DNA from: Sphingopyxis sp. OAS728
GTDB taxonomy: Bacteria; Pseudomonadota; Alphaproteobacteria; Sphingomonadales; Sphingomonadaceae
Direction: 5' to 3'
DNA: 64,000 nt
Assembly: GCF_014873485.1 (NCBI RefSeq)
Contig: NZ_JADBDT010000001.1
Span: 1,426,001 to 1,490,000 of the forward strand
In this document: positions 34,754 through 44,345 of the stretch, in pieces
Layout of the letters: the number at the start of each line of letters is the position of its first letter
Numbering within the stretch: position 1 is the stretch's first letter
Made by a program: the position numbers and the translations under genes
The notes under the pieces: generated by a model
Databases searched by the model: none
Told to the model about the DNA's origin: nothing
Seen by the model: only the letters and a program-made list of their open reading frames with translations

Positions 34754-36649
34754 ATGGCCGAAGTCCAACGTCCCGCCCGCGCAAAAGGCGCTGTACCGAA
34801 GGCCCGAACGGCCAGCGCAACACCAACCCAGCCCGGTAGCAAGCCCCCGCCCTTCCGGCCGGTACAGCTCGCCACGCTCGTCGATAGCGTACCGGCCGGG
34901 AACGGCTGGCTGCACGAAATGAAATATGACGGTTACCGGCTGCTGATCGCCGTGGGCAGCGGAGAGGCGCGCGCCTATACGCGTTCGGGGCTCGACTGGT
35001 CGGAGAAGTTCGGACCGCTGCTCGATGCGGCGGCGAAGCTCAAGGTCGGCTCGGCGCTGATCGACGGTGAGGCGGTGGTGCTCGATGCCGATGGCCGCTC
35101 GAATTTCCAGTCGCTGCAGAATGCCATCAAATCCTCGCCCGACGCGATTGATTATTTTGCCTTCGATCTGCTCGAACTCGACGGCGAGGATCTTGCCCAG
35201 CGGCCGCTCGTCGAGCGCAAGGCGAAGCTTGCAAAGATGCTGCCCAAGGCCGGCAAGCGCATCCGCTTCTCGGACCATATTGCGGGCGGCGGCGAAAAAT
35301 TGCTGCAAAGCTTCTGCAAGGCCGGGCTCGAAGGCGTGATTTCGAAAAAGGCCGATGCGCGCTATGTCGGATCGCGGGCGGGAAGCTGGCTCAAGACGAA
35401 ATGCATCAAGCGCCAGGAGTTCGTGGTCGTCGGCTGGACGCCCTCGGACAAGTCGCGCAGCTTTCGCTCGCTGATGCTGGGCATCCATGAGAAGGGCGAA
35501 CTGCGCTACGCCGGCAAGGTCGGCACGGGGTTCGACACCGCCGAGCTTTTTCGCCTCCAGGAGCTCATGAAGCCGCTTGAGCGCAAGGAACCGACGGTCC
35601 CGGCGCCGCGCGCCGAGACGCGCGGCGCGCACTGGATCGAACCGAAGCTCGTCGCCGAAATCGCCTACACCGAGATGACGCGCGAGGGTACGCTCCGCCA
35701 TCCCAGCTATCTCGGGCTTCGCGAGGACAAGAAGGCCGAAGCGGTGGTGCTCGAGACGGAAGCCGATCTTGCAGAAGCCGATACCGCCTCGCCTGTGACG
35801 ATCAGCAACCGCGACCGGGTCATCTTCCCCGAGGCCAACCTGACCAAGGGCGCACTCGCCGACTATTATGCCGCGATCGCGCCGATCATGTTGCCCTGGG
35901 CGGGTTCGCGCCCGATCAGCCTCGTGCGCTGTCCGCAGGGGCGCGCGAAGAAATGCTTCTTCCAGAAGCATGACGCCGGCGCATTCGGTGACGCCGTCAA
36001 GCAGGTCGCGATCGTCGAGAAAGACGGCGAGGAAGAGCCATATCTCTACATGGATACCCCTGTGGGACTTTTGACCTGCGTTCAGATGGGGACGATCGAG
36101 TTCCACGGCTGGGGCGCACGGATCGAGGATATCGAGAAGGCAGACCGGCTCGTTTTCGACCTCGATCCCGACGAAGGTCTCGATTTCGAGGCGGTGCGCC
36201 ACGCCGCCTTCCATTTCCGCGACATTCTCAAATCGATCGGGCTCGAGACCTTCCCGATGCTCACCGGCGGCAAGGGGGTCCATGTAATCGCGCCGCTGAC
36301 GCCTCGGGCCGAATGGCCCGAGGTCAAGGATTTCGCGCACCGGCTCGCGCAGGCGGTCGCGCAAAGCGATCCCGACAATTTCACCGCGGCGCTGCCGAAG
36401 GCACAGCGTAAGGGCCGCATCTTCGTCGACTATCTGCGCAATCAGCGCGGCGCGACAGCAGTGATGCCCTATTCGGCGCGCGCGCGCGAAGGCGCCCCGG
36501 TCGCGGCGCCGATCAGCTGGAGGGAAATGGAGACGATCGACAAACCTTCGCACTTCCATATCACCGACGCCAAGGAGCTCATCAAGCGTGCGTCACTGAA
36601 AGCGCTGCAGGGCTGGGGCCGCGCGGCGCAGGCGCTTCCAGACCTGTGA
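34754..36649 (+). CDS. ligD: ATP-dependent DNA ligase D without phosphoesterase domain
   Basis: A 631-residue protein. Residues 35-330 are the ligase (adenylated lysine K57 in EMKYDGYR, DGEAVVLD, EGVISKK, KTKC). Residues 340-631 are the primase-polymerase domain (VIFPEANLTKG, ISLVRCPQG, FFQKHDAG, DRLVFDLDPDEGL, HVIAPL). Most alphaproteobacterial LigD proteins add an N-terminal 3'-phosphoesterase domain and reach about 830 residues; here there is only a 30-residue Ala/Pro-rich lead. It works with Ku in non-homologous end joining. It overlaps the next gene by GTGA. Confidence 0.95.
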   Translation: MAEVQRPARAKGAVPKARTASATPTQPGSKPPPFRPVQLATLVDSVPAGNGWLHEMKYDGYRLLIAVGSGEARAYTRSGLDWSEKFGPLLDAAAKLKVGSALIDGEAVVLDADGRSNFQSLQNAIKSSPDAIDYFAFDLLELDGEDLAQRPLVERKAKLAKMLPKAGKRIRFSDHIAGGGEKLLQSFCKAGLEGVISKKADARYVGSRAGSWLKTKCIKRQEFVVVGWTPSDKSRSFRSLMLGIHEKGELRYAGKVGTGFDTAELFRLQELMKPLERKEPTVPAPRAETRGAHWIEPKLVAEIAYTEMTREGTLRHPSYLGLREDKKAEAVVLETEADLAEADTASPVTISNRDRVIFPEANLTKGALADYYAAIAPIMLPWAGSRPISLVRCPQGRAKKCFFQKHDAGAFGDAVKQVAIVEKDGEEEPYLYMDTPVGLLTCVQMGTIEFHGWGARIEDIEKADRLVFDLDPDEGLDFEAVRHAAFHFRDILKSIGLETFPMLTGGKGVHVIAPLTPRAEWPEVKDFAHRLAQAVAQSDPDNFTAALPKAQRKGRIFVDYLRNQRGATAVMPYSARAREGAPVAAPISWREMETIDKPSHFHITDAKELIKRASLKALQGWGRAAQALPDL

Positions 36650-37475
36650 AGATCGCGACCTACAATGTGAACGGGATCAACGGGCGCTTGCCCGTTCTCC
36701 TGAGGTGGCTCGAGCTCGCCGAACCGGACATCGTCTGTCTCCAGGAGCTGAAGGTGCCGCAGGAGAAATTTCCCGAGAAGGCGATCCGCGACGCGGGCTA
36801 TGATGTCATCTGGCACGGCCAGAGCCGCTGGAACGGCGTCGCGCTCCTGAGCCGCCTCGGCGAGATCCAGGAGACGCGTCGCGGGCTGCCCGGCGATCCG
36901 CATGACGAACAGAGCCGCTATATCGAGGCGGCGGTCGGCGGCGTGCTGATCGCGGGTTTCTACCTGCCCAACGGCAATCCCTGGCCGGGTCCCAAATTCG
37001 ATTACAAGCTCAAATGGATGGAGCGGCTGCACGCGCATCTCGCGACGCTTTACGATATCGAAGCACCGGTCGTCGCCTGCGGCGACTATAATGTGATCCC
37101 GACCGAGCAGGACGCCTACAAGCCCGAGAAGTGGAAAAAGGACGCGCTCTTTCACCCGAAGCGCGCGAAGCGTATCAAAGCCTGCTCGGCCAGGGCTGGA
37201 CCGACGCCGTTCGCCATCTTCACCCCGATGAGCGCATTTACTGCTACTGGGCCTATTGGCGCCAGTCCTTCGAGCGCAATGCCGGCATCCGCATTGACCA
37301 TCTACTGCTCAACAAGGCGGCGGCGAAGCGGCTCTTCTCCCACCCGCGCGGGCGCGTATCGACCCCTGCAGTCTTGACGAGCGATCACGCGCCGGCGTGG
37401 ATCGAACTCGGCGAAGCGCGGCGCGCGCGTGCCGGCAAGGCAACGACACGAACGGGCGATGCGTCGAGAAATTAG
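36646..37475 (+). pseudogene. xth: Exonuclease III-like gene with a one-base frameshift
   Basis: The N-terminal two thirds are a standard ExoIII (KIATYNVNGINGRLP, CLQELK, WNGVALLSR, CGDYNVIPTE). After DALFHP the frame changes: the expected continuation (AREAYQSLLGQGWTDAVRHL, then RIDHLLLN and SDHAPAW) lies in the -1 frame. Adding one C to the CCC run at 37155-37157 restores a continuous 276-codon gene. Either the enzyme is lost or the assembly has a homopolymer error. It sits between ligD and ku, where it could supply the end-cleaning activity missing from the short LigD. Confidence 0.9.
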
Positions 37476-37647
37476 GCAGGTGCGGTACTTTACGCTGCAT
37501 CGACGCCCGCCTGCCCGTTTCGATCGACGTCAACCGGTTCGCGGTCGCGGCGCGCCTCTGTTGGGTGAACGTCGGCCATCGCATGCGTCTCCGGGGAACG
37601 TTAGACCTCATCGCGAATTGAAGGAGTCACATTCAAGGAAGACGATC

Positions 37648-38529
37648 ATGGCTGCACGACCCTATTGGAAAGGCCAGATCCGCTTGGCGCTGGTTTCGAT
37701 CCCGGTGGAAATCTACTCTGCAACCAAGAGCGGCGCCTCGATCGCCTTCAACCAGATCCATGAACCCTCGGGCAAACGGATCAAATATGAAAAGGTCGTC
37801 CCCGGCATCGGGCCCGTCGATGTCGACGAGATCGTCAAGGGCTTCGAATATGCCAAGGGCGAATATGTCCTGCTCGACGAGGAGGAGATCGAAGGGGTCA
37901 AGCTCGAGAGCAAGAAGACGCTCGAGCTCACCCAGTTCGTCGAGGCGCAGGACATCGACGAGATCTATTTCGAAAAGCCCTATTATGTGGTGCCCGCCGA
38001 CGATCTGGCGGAGGAAGCCTTCATTGTCCTTCGCGAAGCACTTCGCCGCAGCAATAAGGTCGGGCTTGGCCAACTCGCGATGCGCGGGCGCGAATATGTC
38101 GTGAGCGTCAAGGCGTGCGGTCGCGGCCTCGTGATGGAAACGCTGCGCTACGCCGACGAGGTCAACAAGGCGGCGAGCTATTTCCGCGACATCGGTGAAG
38201 GCGATCCCGACGAGGAGTTGCTCGACCTTGCGACGACGCTGATCGACAAAAAGACCGGCAAGTTCGATGCGACCGATTTTCACGACCGTTATGTCGAGGC
38301 GCTGCGCGAACTGATCGACCGCAAGAAAAAAGGCAAGACCCTCAACATCGAAAGCGCAGACGGCGAAAAGGAGGCACGCGGCTCCAACGTCGTGGACTTG
38401 ATGGCGGCGCTCAAAAAATCGATCGGCGGCGGAGACGGCGGCAAGGCCAAGCCTGCCGCGAAAAAATCGTCGGCCAAGGCTTCCGCCAAGAAGGCGCCGG
38501 CCAAATCGCCGGCGCGCAAGCGCGCCTGA
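37648..38529 (+). CDS. ku: Ku DNA-end-binding protein
   Basis: A 293-residue bacterial Ku: AARPYWKGQIRLALVSIPVE at the start, SGKRIKYEKVVPG, YVLLDEEEIEGVKLES, LRYADEVNKA and the DATDFHDRYVEALRELID core. The last 45 residues form a Lys/Ala/Pro-rich tail (KPAAKKSSAKASAKKAPAK) like histone H1, which may bind DNA next to the ring. AAGGAAGA precedes the ATG. It closes the ligD-xth-ku cluster. Confidence 0.95.
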   Translation: MAARPYWKGQIRLALVSIPVEIYSATKSGASIAFNQIHEPSGKRIKYEKVVPGIGPVDVDEIVKGFEYAKGEYVLLDEEEIEGVKLESKKTLELTQFVEAQDIDEIYFEKPYYVVPADDLAEEAFIVLREALRRSNKVGLGQLAMRGREYVVSVKACGRGLVMETLRYADEVNKAASYFRDIGEGDPDEELLDLATTLIDKKTGKFDATDFHDRYVEALRELIDRKKKGKTLNIESADGEKEARGSNVVDLMAALKKSIGGGDGGKAKPAAKKSSAKASAKKAPAKSPARKRA

Positions 38530-38561
38530 GCGCGCGCGCGATGCCCGACATGCCGAGTCGG

Positions 38562-38819
38562 TCAGGCCTTAGGGCCGAACCTCCGCCGTTCGGGATCGCG
38601 CCGGAATCGATAACGATCCTTGATCCGTTCGTTGAAGAAGCTGCCCGCCGAAGCTGCGCGGCGGAATGCCTCGAACAGCGCCGCGGGCACCCCCTCATAG
38701 ACATATTTGCCCGTGTCCCGGAACGATATGCACAGCGTGCGGGCCTCGTCGTCGTAAAGGATCCGGTCGATGATCGAGCTTTGTGGAAAGCGATGCGCAT
38801 GCATGGCTGCATAGCGCAT
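38562..38819 (-). CDS. KTSC-domain protein
   Basis: 85 residues from the ATG at 38819; a start at 38804 is equally good. FPQSSIIDRILYDDEARTLC, DTGKYVYEGVPAALFEAF and GSFFNERIKDRYRFRR follow the KTSC pattern (PF13619), a beta-rich, possibly RNA-binding domain. Divergent from the GNAT gene with 50 bp between. Confidence 0.82.
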   Translation of the reverse strand: MRYAAMHAHRFPQSSIIDRILYDDEARTLCISFRDTGKYVYEGVPAALFEAFRRAASAGSFFNERIKDRYRFRRDPERRRFGPKA

Positions 38820-38869
38820 GGACCGGCGCGATGTTCCCCGCCTGCAACCCGCCTGGCGATCTCGCGGCG

Positions 38870-39766
38870 ATGACGGAAGAGACCGGGCCCGACGAGCTCC
38901 GCGCAATGGCCGAGCATCGCGGGATGAAGCTCGTCCGCTCGCGCAAGCGGACGCCTGGCGTCGGCGATTATGGCAAATACGGCCTGACTGACACGTTCGG
39001 AAAACCGCTGCTCGGGATCGGCAAGGCTGGCCTCACCGCGACGGCTGAGGAGATCGAGGAATATTTGCGGGGCGGCGCGCTCAGCAGCTGGAAGCTTTCG
39101 GCCGAGACGACTCCCGATGCCAAGCCGCTCAAGAAAACAATAGCCGTTGCCGATCGCTCCGAAGAAGAAGGTCCGATCAGTCGGGGAAAAGCGTCTCCAA
39201 ATCCTGCCCGTGTCGAGGCGCCTAAAGCGCCGGCTCGCAAAGAACCGCTCCGGGATCACCGACCCGCCCGTGCGAAACCGGCGCTGCGCATCGTCCCGAA
39301 CGAGCCTCTCCCGCCCCAGAAAAGCCTCGTCGTGCGTCCGGCGAAGGCCGACGACGCCGCTCGGGTTGCGAAGCTGATGAATCAATTGGCCGGGCCGAAC
39401 GCCGACAAGGCCTTTGTTACCGCGAATATGGAGTTGCTGCGCAATTCCAGGGGGCAGTTGCTGGTCGCCGAGCGCGACGCGGTGATCGGATGCTGCGCCT
39501 GGGCGGTCGTGCCGACGATCCAGCGCGGCCCGATCGGCCGGATTACGCTCCTGCTTGTCAACAAGCCCGAGCGGCGCAGCGGAGTCGGGACCGCCTTGCT
39601 GTCGGCTGCCGAAGGCGCGATCGCCGAGGCAGAATGCCGTGAGATCGAGGCGATGAGCGACATCATGGTCAACAATGCCCATAATTTCTTCCGGTCGCTG
39701 AAATTCGAGCAGAAGAGCTACCGGTTCGTTCGAATTATCGAAGGCGAGAGCCGCGATGGTGCATAA
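38870..39766 (+). CDS. GNAT acetyltransferase with an N-terminal extension
   Basis: 298 residues from the ATG at 38870. The first 75 ([29 protein letters not shown]) look like a small DNA- or RNA-binding module often found alone in sphingomonads. A disordered Pro/Lys linker follows. The last 155 form a GNAT domain ([40 protein letters not shown] with the acetyl-CoA loop, [20 protein letters not shown]). Substrate unknown. Confidence 0.82.
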   Translation: MTEETGPDELRAMAEHRGMKLVRSRKRTPGVGDYGKYGLTDTFGKPLLGIGKAGLTATAEEIEEYLRGGALSSWKLSAETTPDAKPLKKTIAVADRSEEEGPISRGKASPNPARVEAPKAPARKEPLRDHRPARAKPALRIVPNEPLPPQKSLVVRPAKADDAARVAKLMNQLAGPNADKAFVTANMELLRNSRGQLLVAERDAVIGCCAWAVVPTIQRGPIGRITLLLVNKPERRSGVGTALLSAAEGAIAEAECREIEAMSDIMVNNAHNFFRSLKFEQKSYRFVRIIEGESRDGA

Positions 39767-39831
39767 ACCCGATGATCATCTTCAGCCGTCGTCATCCGTG
39801 CCTCCACACGGCAACAGGATACCGTCGCCGC

Positions 39832-40068
39832 TCATGGCCGGGTTGCGCGCTCCCTGGTGCCGCGGTCGAGCGAGCGCAGTGCCGCCAGCACTTCGTCGAC
39901 GGGAACCGCGCGCCGCGCACCGGGCGGCTTCCTGAGCGAGGGCTTGTCGCGGACCGCAGCGCGGTCGGACGCCCAGGACGCGAGGAGCGCGCGTTTGACC
40001 TCGGGCTCGAGGCTCGGGTGACGCGCAACGTCGAACGGATGCAGAAAACGGGAAAATGGCTCGGACAT
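39832..40068 (-). CDS. Small hypothetical protein, 78 aa
   Basis: Starts [20 protein letters not shown] after a GGAGG-type site. The [20 protein letters not shown] segment and the [13 protein letters not shown] end recur in short alphaproteobacterial hypotheticals; no named family. No membrane segment. Confidence 0.6.
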   Translation of the reverse strand: MSEPFSRFLHPFDVARHPSLEPEVKRALLASWASDRAAVRDKPSLRKPPGARRAVPVDEVLAALRSLDRGTRERATRP

Positions 40069-40284
40069 GATCGTGCCTCCTTCCTTGTCGCCATTCCTTT
40101 TCACCAGGCGCGGCGTGCCTGCCGCGCCCATGAAATTTTGGAAATGAATCGAGCCGCGTCAAGAGGTGAAATCGCCACCAAGCCGCTGAAATGCGGCGCG
40201 CTGGCAGTCATCGCCTGCGAGCGCAAAAAATTTTGCGGGCCCCTCTTGAAGCGAAAAAATCCGCTTCCCAGCTCTTCGGCGCCG

Positions 40285-40422
40285 CGCGTCCCGGACAAGG
40301 TCGTGCGCACCGCGCTGCAGGATGCGGCGTCGGTCGCCTCGCTGCTGATCACGACCGAGGCGCTTGTCGCCGAGCTGCCCAAGGAAGAGAAGCCCGCACC
40401 GATGCCGGCGATGGACTTCTGA
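40285..40422 (+). pseudogene. groEL: 3' remnant of a groEL gene
   Basis: 46 codons ending in TGA encode [20 protein letters not shown], then [20 protein letters not shown] and DF. This is the conserved C-terminus of the 60-kDa chaperonin. The upstream sequence in the same frame has no chaperonin similarity, and no groES is nearby, so this is a truncated leftover, probably of a deleted or rearranged second groEL copy. Confidence 0.88.
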
Positions 40423-40752
40423 CGAGAATGGGCGGCGGGGCTACCTCCGCCCAATCCGACCGATGATGCGGGCCAGCGATGTCCTGCTATGGCAGTCAAA
40501 GCGTTCGCGGCTGTGCGGCAGAGTTGCAACTGCGATATGGCGAAGGAGCCGAACATCATGTCGTGCGGCAGATAAAATGGGCGCGAACGCGGCAAGGACA
40601 ATGAAATAGCCTATTGGGAATCAGTGCATAACGACCTCGCGAAAATATCGCTGAGAGGAGGCGGCGGCCGATTCAGGACGCGGCCGAAATGACGCCTAAC
40701 TTGCCGACATTGGATTGGAACCCCGTAGGAAGCCCTGCGTTCTTACAAAACC

Positions 40753-40815
40753 CCGCCGCTCCTTGCGGCGGGCTCCTTGGAACCCTCAAACTGCCCCGCT
40801 CCGGCGGGGCGATTT
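40753..40815 (+). terminator. Tandem hairpins, possible terminator
   Basis: Stem 1: CCCGCCGC/GCGGCGGG at 40753-40773. Stem 2: GCCCCGC/GCGGGGC at 40794-40811, followed by GATTTT. Together they resemble an attenuator or terminator before the hypothetical gene at 40827. Confidence 0.5.
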
Positions 40816-40826
40816 TGTGGTGATGC

Positions 40827-41096
40827 ATGACTGATATCGACGCAGAGCTTCTTTCTCATCTCCCACTGGGAGAGATAGAGAGGATCGTGTTCTATAAGCG
40901 TGACGAAGTTACGGCAGACCTGCTCTGCTGCGACGTAAAGGTCGCCGGAAAAACTTGGATGTTTCACGAAATGTTGCCCGGATGGAACTTGCTGCTCGGC
41001 CACTTGGGCAGCCTTCCCGGGTTCCGGTCCGAAGCGCTCGGGGCGATTGCTCATCCGCCTTTTGAAAAGTCGGAAGCTGTCGCATTTCAGCGATAG
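40827..41096 (+). CDS. Hypothetical protein, 89 aa
   Basis: Starts MTDIDAELLSHLPLGEIERI and continues VFYKRDEVTADLLCCDVKVA and WMFHEMLPGWNLLLGHLGSL. The sequence has the look of a folded small protein with two adjacent cysteines. No family recognised. A GC hairpin 16 bp before the ATG may regulate it. Confidence 0.65.
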   Translation: MTDIDAELLSHLPLGEIERIVFYKRDEVTADLLCCDVKVAGKTWMFHEMLPGWNLLLGHLGSLPGFRSEALGAIAHPPFEKSEAVAFQR

Positions 41097-41428
41097 CATG
41101 GTGGCTCGCCTGGAAACGACAGGCCTAGCTCTGCTTCTGTTTTTTTTCGGCGTTGTCGAAGTGATCTGGCAAGCGTGCCTGCACGCATTTGACTGGCGGA
41201 AACAGGTCACGTTTCGGAGTAATACGCGCAAGCGACCGAGCGTGCCGATCAGTCCGGCGTGGCCGCCATCGACCGAAATTAGTCCGACGTCTACCAGCAC
41301 ATCGGTAATGCCGACGCTGGCTGGAGCGATTCACTTCCGCGCTTACGTCGCGCAGCCATCACGCGCCCACTGCGTTACCTATCTCGCTGCCTTTGCCTTG
41401 GGCTAACCCACATAATGGAATATCGTTT
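41097..41428. other. Gap with an uncertain frame
   Basis: About 330 bases. A plus-strand frame from 41098 starts with a plausible hydrophobic helix (GLALLLFFFGVVEVIW) but ends in a Ser/Thr/Pro-rich stretch; I do not call it. Nothing else is visible. Confidence 0.4.
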
Positions 41429-41674
41429 ATGCTGCAATTTCTTGGACGCCTTCTTACCAGCGAGCCACCGAAGGTCCGTTATCTGAACAAAGCAGAAGCC
41501 GACACGATATGGCGGGACGGCCGTCTTCTTGCTGTCGATCCACAAGGCGCAACCTTCGAAACCGTGGTAAGCGGCGTACCCGTTGCAGAATGCCTACCCT
41601 GGGGCTCGATCGGCGCCGTCTGCGTGCCGCTGAAATCGGATGCAACGAACGCCGCGGCAGAAGCTCGCACATGA
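41429..41674 (+). CDS. Small hypothetical protein coupled to GH13
   Basis: 81 residues from MLQFLGRLLTSEPPKV. A compact domain with KAEADTIWRDGRLLAVDPQG and VAECLPWGSIGAVCVPL. Its TGA overlaps the ATG of the glycoside hydrolase gene (ATGA), which supports it as real and cotranslated. No family recognised. Confidence 0.65.
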   Translation: MLQFLGRLLTSEPPKVRYLNKAEADTIWRDGRLLAVDPQGATFETVVSGVPVAECLPWGSIGAVCVPLKSDATNAAAEART

Positions 41675-43302
41675 CGTTTTCAGAAAGTCTCCGCGCAAGC
41701 GCCGGGCGCGACAGCCGGACCGCTCGGCCGTGGTGGGAGGCAGGCGTCGTCTACCAAATCTATCCGCGCTCGTTCCAGGATAGCGATGGCGACGGGGTCG
41801 GTGACCTTGAGGGTATTCGCCGACGTCTGGGTTATGTGGCTTCGCTAGGGGTGGATGCGATGTGGCTGTCGCCGATCTTCCCTTCGCCGATGGCTGATTT
41901 CGGCTATGACGTCGCGGACTATTGCGACGTCGATGCGCTGTTCGGGAATCTTGACGACTTTGACGCACTGCTCACCGACGTGCATGCGCACGGTCTCAAG
42001 CTCCTTCTCGACTTCGTGCCGAACCATAGTTCGACCGAGCATCCCTGGTTCACCGAAAGCCGTGCGTCGCGGGACAGCCCGAAGCGCGCCTGGTACTTCT
42101 GGCGCGACGGCGCTCCCGATGGCGGTCCACCGAACAACTGGACAAGCGACATGGGCGGCCCGGCATGGGAATATGATCCGGCAACCGGTCAATATTATCT
42201 CCACACCTTCCTAAAGGAACAAGCCGACCTCAACTGGCGCAACCCCGAGGTGCGCGCCGCGATGACCGACGTGCTGCGCTTCTGGTTCGATCGCGGGGTC
42301 GACGGGTTTCGCATCGACGTGCTCTGGCATTGCATCAAGGCCGAGGATCTGAGGGACAATCCGCTGAACCCGGCCTACACGCCAGAACAGGGCGAAAAAT
42401 TCCGCGTGCTCCAGCAGCATTCGGCGAACCAGCCCGAGATCCACGAGATCGCGCACGCGTTTCGTGCGCTCGCCGACAGCTATGGCGAGCGCCTCCTCGT
42501 CGGCGAGATCTGCCTGCCGGTCGATCAGCTCATGACCTATTATGGGAGCGCCGAGACACCGGGCGTCCACTTGCCCTTCAACTTCCAGCTCTTCGAAGCG
42601 CCGTGGGATGCGGCGCTCATCGCGCATATCATCGATACCTATGAGGGTGCGCTGCCCGAGGGCGGCTGGCCGAACTGGGTGCTCGGCAGCCACGATGCGC
42701 CGCGTATCGCAGGCCGCCTGGGCGAGGCGCAGGCGCGCGTTGCGGCGATGCTGCTCCTGACACTTCGCGGAACGCCCACGCTCTATCAGGGCGACGAACT
42801 GGGGATTGGCCGGGTGCCGATCCCGCCCGATCGCATCCGCGACCCCCAGGATTTGCGCCAGCCGGGCCTTGGCCTCGGGCGCGATGGCGCGCGCACGCCG
42901 ATGGCGTGGGACGACAGTGTGAACGCCGGCTTCAGCGATGCGGAGCCGTGGCTGCCGCTGCATCCCGACTGGCCCGTCCGCAACGTTGCCGTGCAGGAAG
43001 CCGACCCGGCTTCGATGCTCACCCTCTATCGCCGCTTGCTCGAACTTCGCCGCCATCACGATGCGCTCGGCATTGGCGCCTTCGAGCTTCATCCCTCGAG
43101 TCCCGACGTCCTGCAATATGGACGAAGCGAGGGCGACGAGTATTTCGTCGTCGCACTCAATTTCGGCCCGGTGCCGCACGAGCTATCGCTCCCACCCGGC
43201 AGCGGGGCCGCTAGCCTCATCCTGTCAACGCACGGCCGCACGTCATTCGACGGCACGCTTCAACCCGACGAGGGCGTCATCTTTCAGCTCAAGGCCAATT
43301 GA
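41671..43302 (+). CDS. GH13 alpha-glucosidase/alpha-amylase family enzyme
   Basis: A 543-residue TIM-barrel enzyme. GH13 regions in order: DFVPNHSS, GFRIDVLWH (nucleophile Asp), GEICLP (acid/base Glu) and LGSHDAPR (transition-state Asp). VVYQIYPRSFQDSDGDGVGD at the start is the oligo-1,6-glucosidase/alpha-glucosidase signature, and GTPTLYQGDELG is also present. It likely hydrolyses or transfers alpha-glucosyl groups of oligosaccharides in the cytoplasm (no signal peptide). It sits between a small coupled gene and a GT4 glycosyltransferase, which suggests a glucoside synthesis or turnover unit. Confidence 0.93.
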   Translation: MTFSESLRASAGRDSRTARPWWEAGVVYQIYPRSFQDSDGDGVGDLEGIRRRLGYVASLGVDAMWLSPIFPSPMADFGYDVADYCDVDALFGNLDDFDALLTDVHAHGLKLLLDFVPNHSSTEHPWFTESRASRDSPKRAWYFWRDGAPDGGPPNNWTSDMGGPAWEYDPATGQYYLHTFLKEQADLNWRNPEVRAAMTDVLRFWFDRGVDGFRIDVLWHCIKAEDLRDNPLNPAYTPEQGEKFRVLQQHSANQPEIHEIAHAFRALADSYGERLLVGEICLPVDQLMTYYGSAETPGVHLPFNFQLFEAPWDAALIAHIIDTYEGALPEGGWPNWVLGSHDAPRIAGRLGEAQARVAAMLLLTLRGTPTLYQGDELGIGRVPIPPDRIRDPQDLRQPGLGLGRDGARTPMAWDDSVNAGFSDAEPWLPLHPDWPVRNVAVQEADPASMLTLYRRLLELRRHHDALGIGAFELHPSSPDVLQYGRSEGDEYFVVALNFGPVPHELSLPPGSGAASLILSTHGRTSFDGTLQPDEGVIFQLKAN

Positions 43303-44345
43303 TGCGCATCGCGATGGTCGCTCCGATCGCCTGGCGCACCCCGCCGCGCCACTATGGGCCATGGGAGCTCGTCACCAGTCTGCTTACTGAAGCGCTCGTC
43401 GCGAAGGGCATCGATGTCACGCTCTTCGCGACCCTCGACAGCATCACGTCGGCGACGCTCGCCGGCGTCGTCCCCGCACCCTATTCCGACGATCCCGCGA
43501 TCGATGCGAAAGTCTGGGAGCATCGGCATCTCGCGCATATCTTCGAACGCGCCGACGAATTCGATATCATTCACAACCAGGCCGATTTTCCCGCCCACGC
43601 CTTTTCGGCGCTGGTCGCCACGCCGATGGTGACTACGATCCATGGCTTCTCCTCCGAGCGGATTCTGCCGATGTACAAGCCGTATGAGGACCGCGTTCAT
43701 TATGTCGCGATCAGCGCCGCCGACCGCCATCCCGACCTGCGCTACGCCGCGACGATCCATCATGGCATCGTGCCCGGAGATTTTCCGCTCGACCCCGTCA
43801 GCAGCGACGATCTGCTCTTCTTCGGGCGCATCCATCCCGACAAGGGCACCGCGGAGGCGATCGAGGTCGCGCGGCGCACGGGACGCCGGCTGCATATCTA
43901 CGGCATCGTCCAGGACCAGGCATATTATGAGCGCGAGGTTCTGCCGCATGTCGACGGCAAAGCCATCATTTTCCACGGCCCGGTCGGCGGCGAGGCACGC
44001 GTCGCGGCACTCGGCAAAGCCTATGCTCTCCTTCACATCATCAATTTCGACGAGCCCTTCGGTCTCTCGGTTATCGAAGCGATGGCGTGCGGCACGCCGG
44101 TGATTGCGCAGCGACGCGGATCGATGCCCGAACTGATCGAGAATGGCGTCAACGGCTACCTTGTCGACGGCGTCGAAACAGCGGTAGCCGCGGTCGGCAA
44201 GATCGATGCGGTCGACCGTCGCCAAGTCTCCGAAAGCGTCGCGCGGCGCTTTTCTGTCGGCCGTATGGCGGACGAATATATAGCGCTGTATGAGCATATT
44301 CTGACCGGGCGGGGAAGAAAGTGGGGCGCCGGAAGATGTCTGTAG
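43302..44345 (+). CDS. GT4 family glycosyltransferase
   Basis: A 347-residue protein with a GT-B fold: N-terminal MRIAMVAPIAWRTPPRHYGP, then DIIHNQADFPAH and LFFGRIHPDKGTAEAI, and the donor-binding motif FDEPFGLSVIEAMACGTPVI with the E-x7-E pattern. Its ATG shares a base with the GH13 stop codon. The acceptor is unknown; coupling to a GH13 suggests a sugar-conjugate pathway. Confidence 0.9.
   Translation: MRIAMVAPIAWRTPPRHYGPWELVTSLLTEALVAKGIDVTLFATLDSITSATLAGVVPAPYSDDPAIDAKVWEHRHLAHIFERADEFDIIHNQADFPAHAFSALVATPMVTTIHGFSSERILPMYKPYEDRVHYVAISAADRHPDLRYAATIHHGIVPGDFPLDPVSSDDLLFFGRIHPDKGTAEAIEVARRTGRRLHIYGIVQDQAYYEREVLPHVDGKAIIFHGPVGGEARVAALGKAYALLHIINFDEPFGLSVIEAMACGTPVIAQRRGSMPELIENGVNGYLVDGVETAVAAVGKIDAVDRRQVSESVARRFSVGRMADEYIALYEHILTGRGRKWGAGRCL

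Larger units (their letters stand above)
40069..40826. other. Gap with a groEL remnant and two hairpins
   Basis: About 760 bases without an intact gene. The centre holds the 3' end of a groEL-like gene (40285-40422). Near the right end are two consecutive GC hairpins. The rest shows nothing. Confidence 0.6.

Noticed and set aside
41098..41406. Hydrophobic plus-strand frame before the GH13 operon
   Set aside because: The helix looks plausible but the rest is Ser/Thr/Pro-rich and no ribosome site or family is visible.
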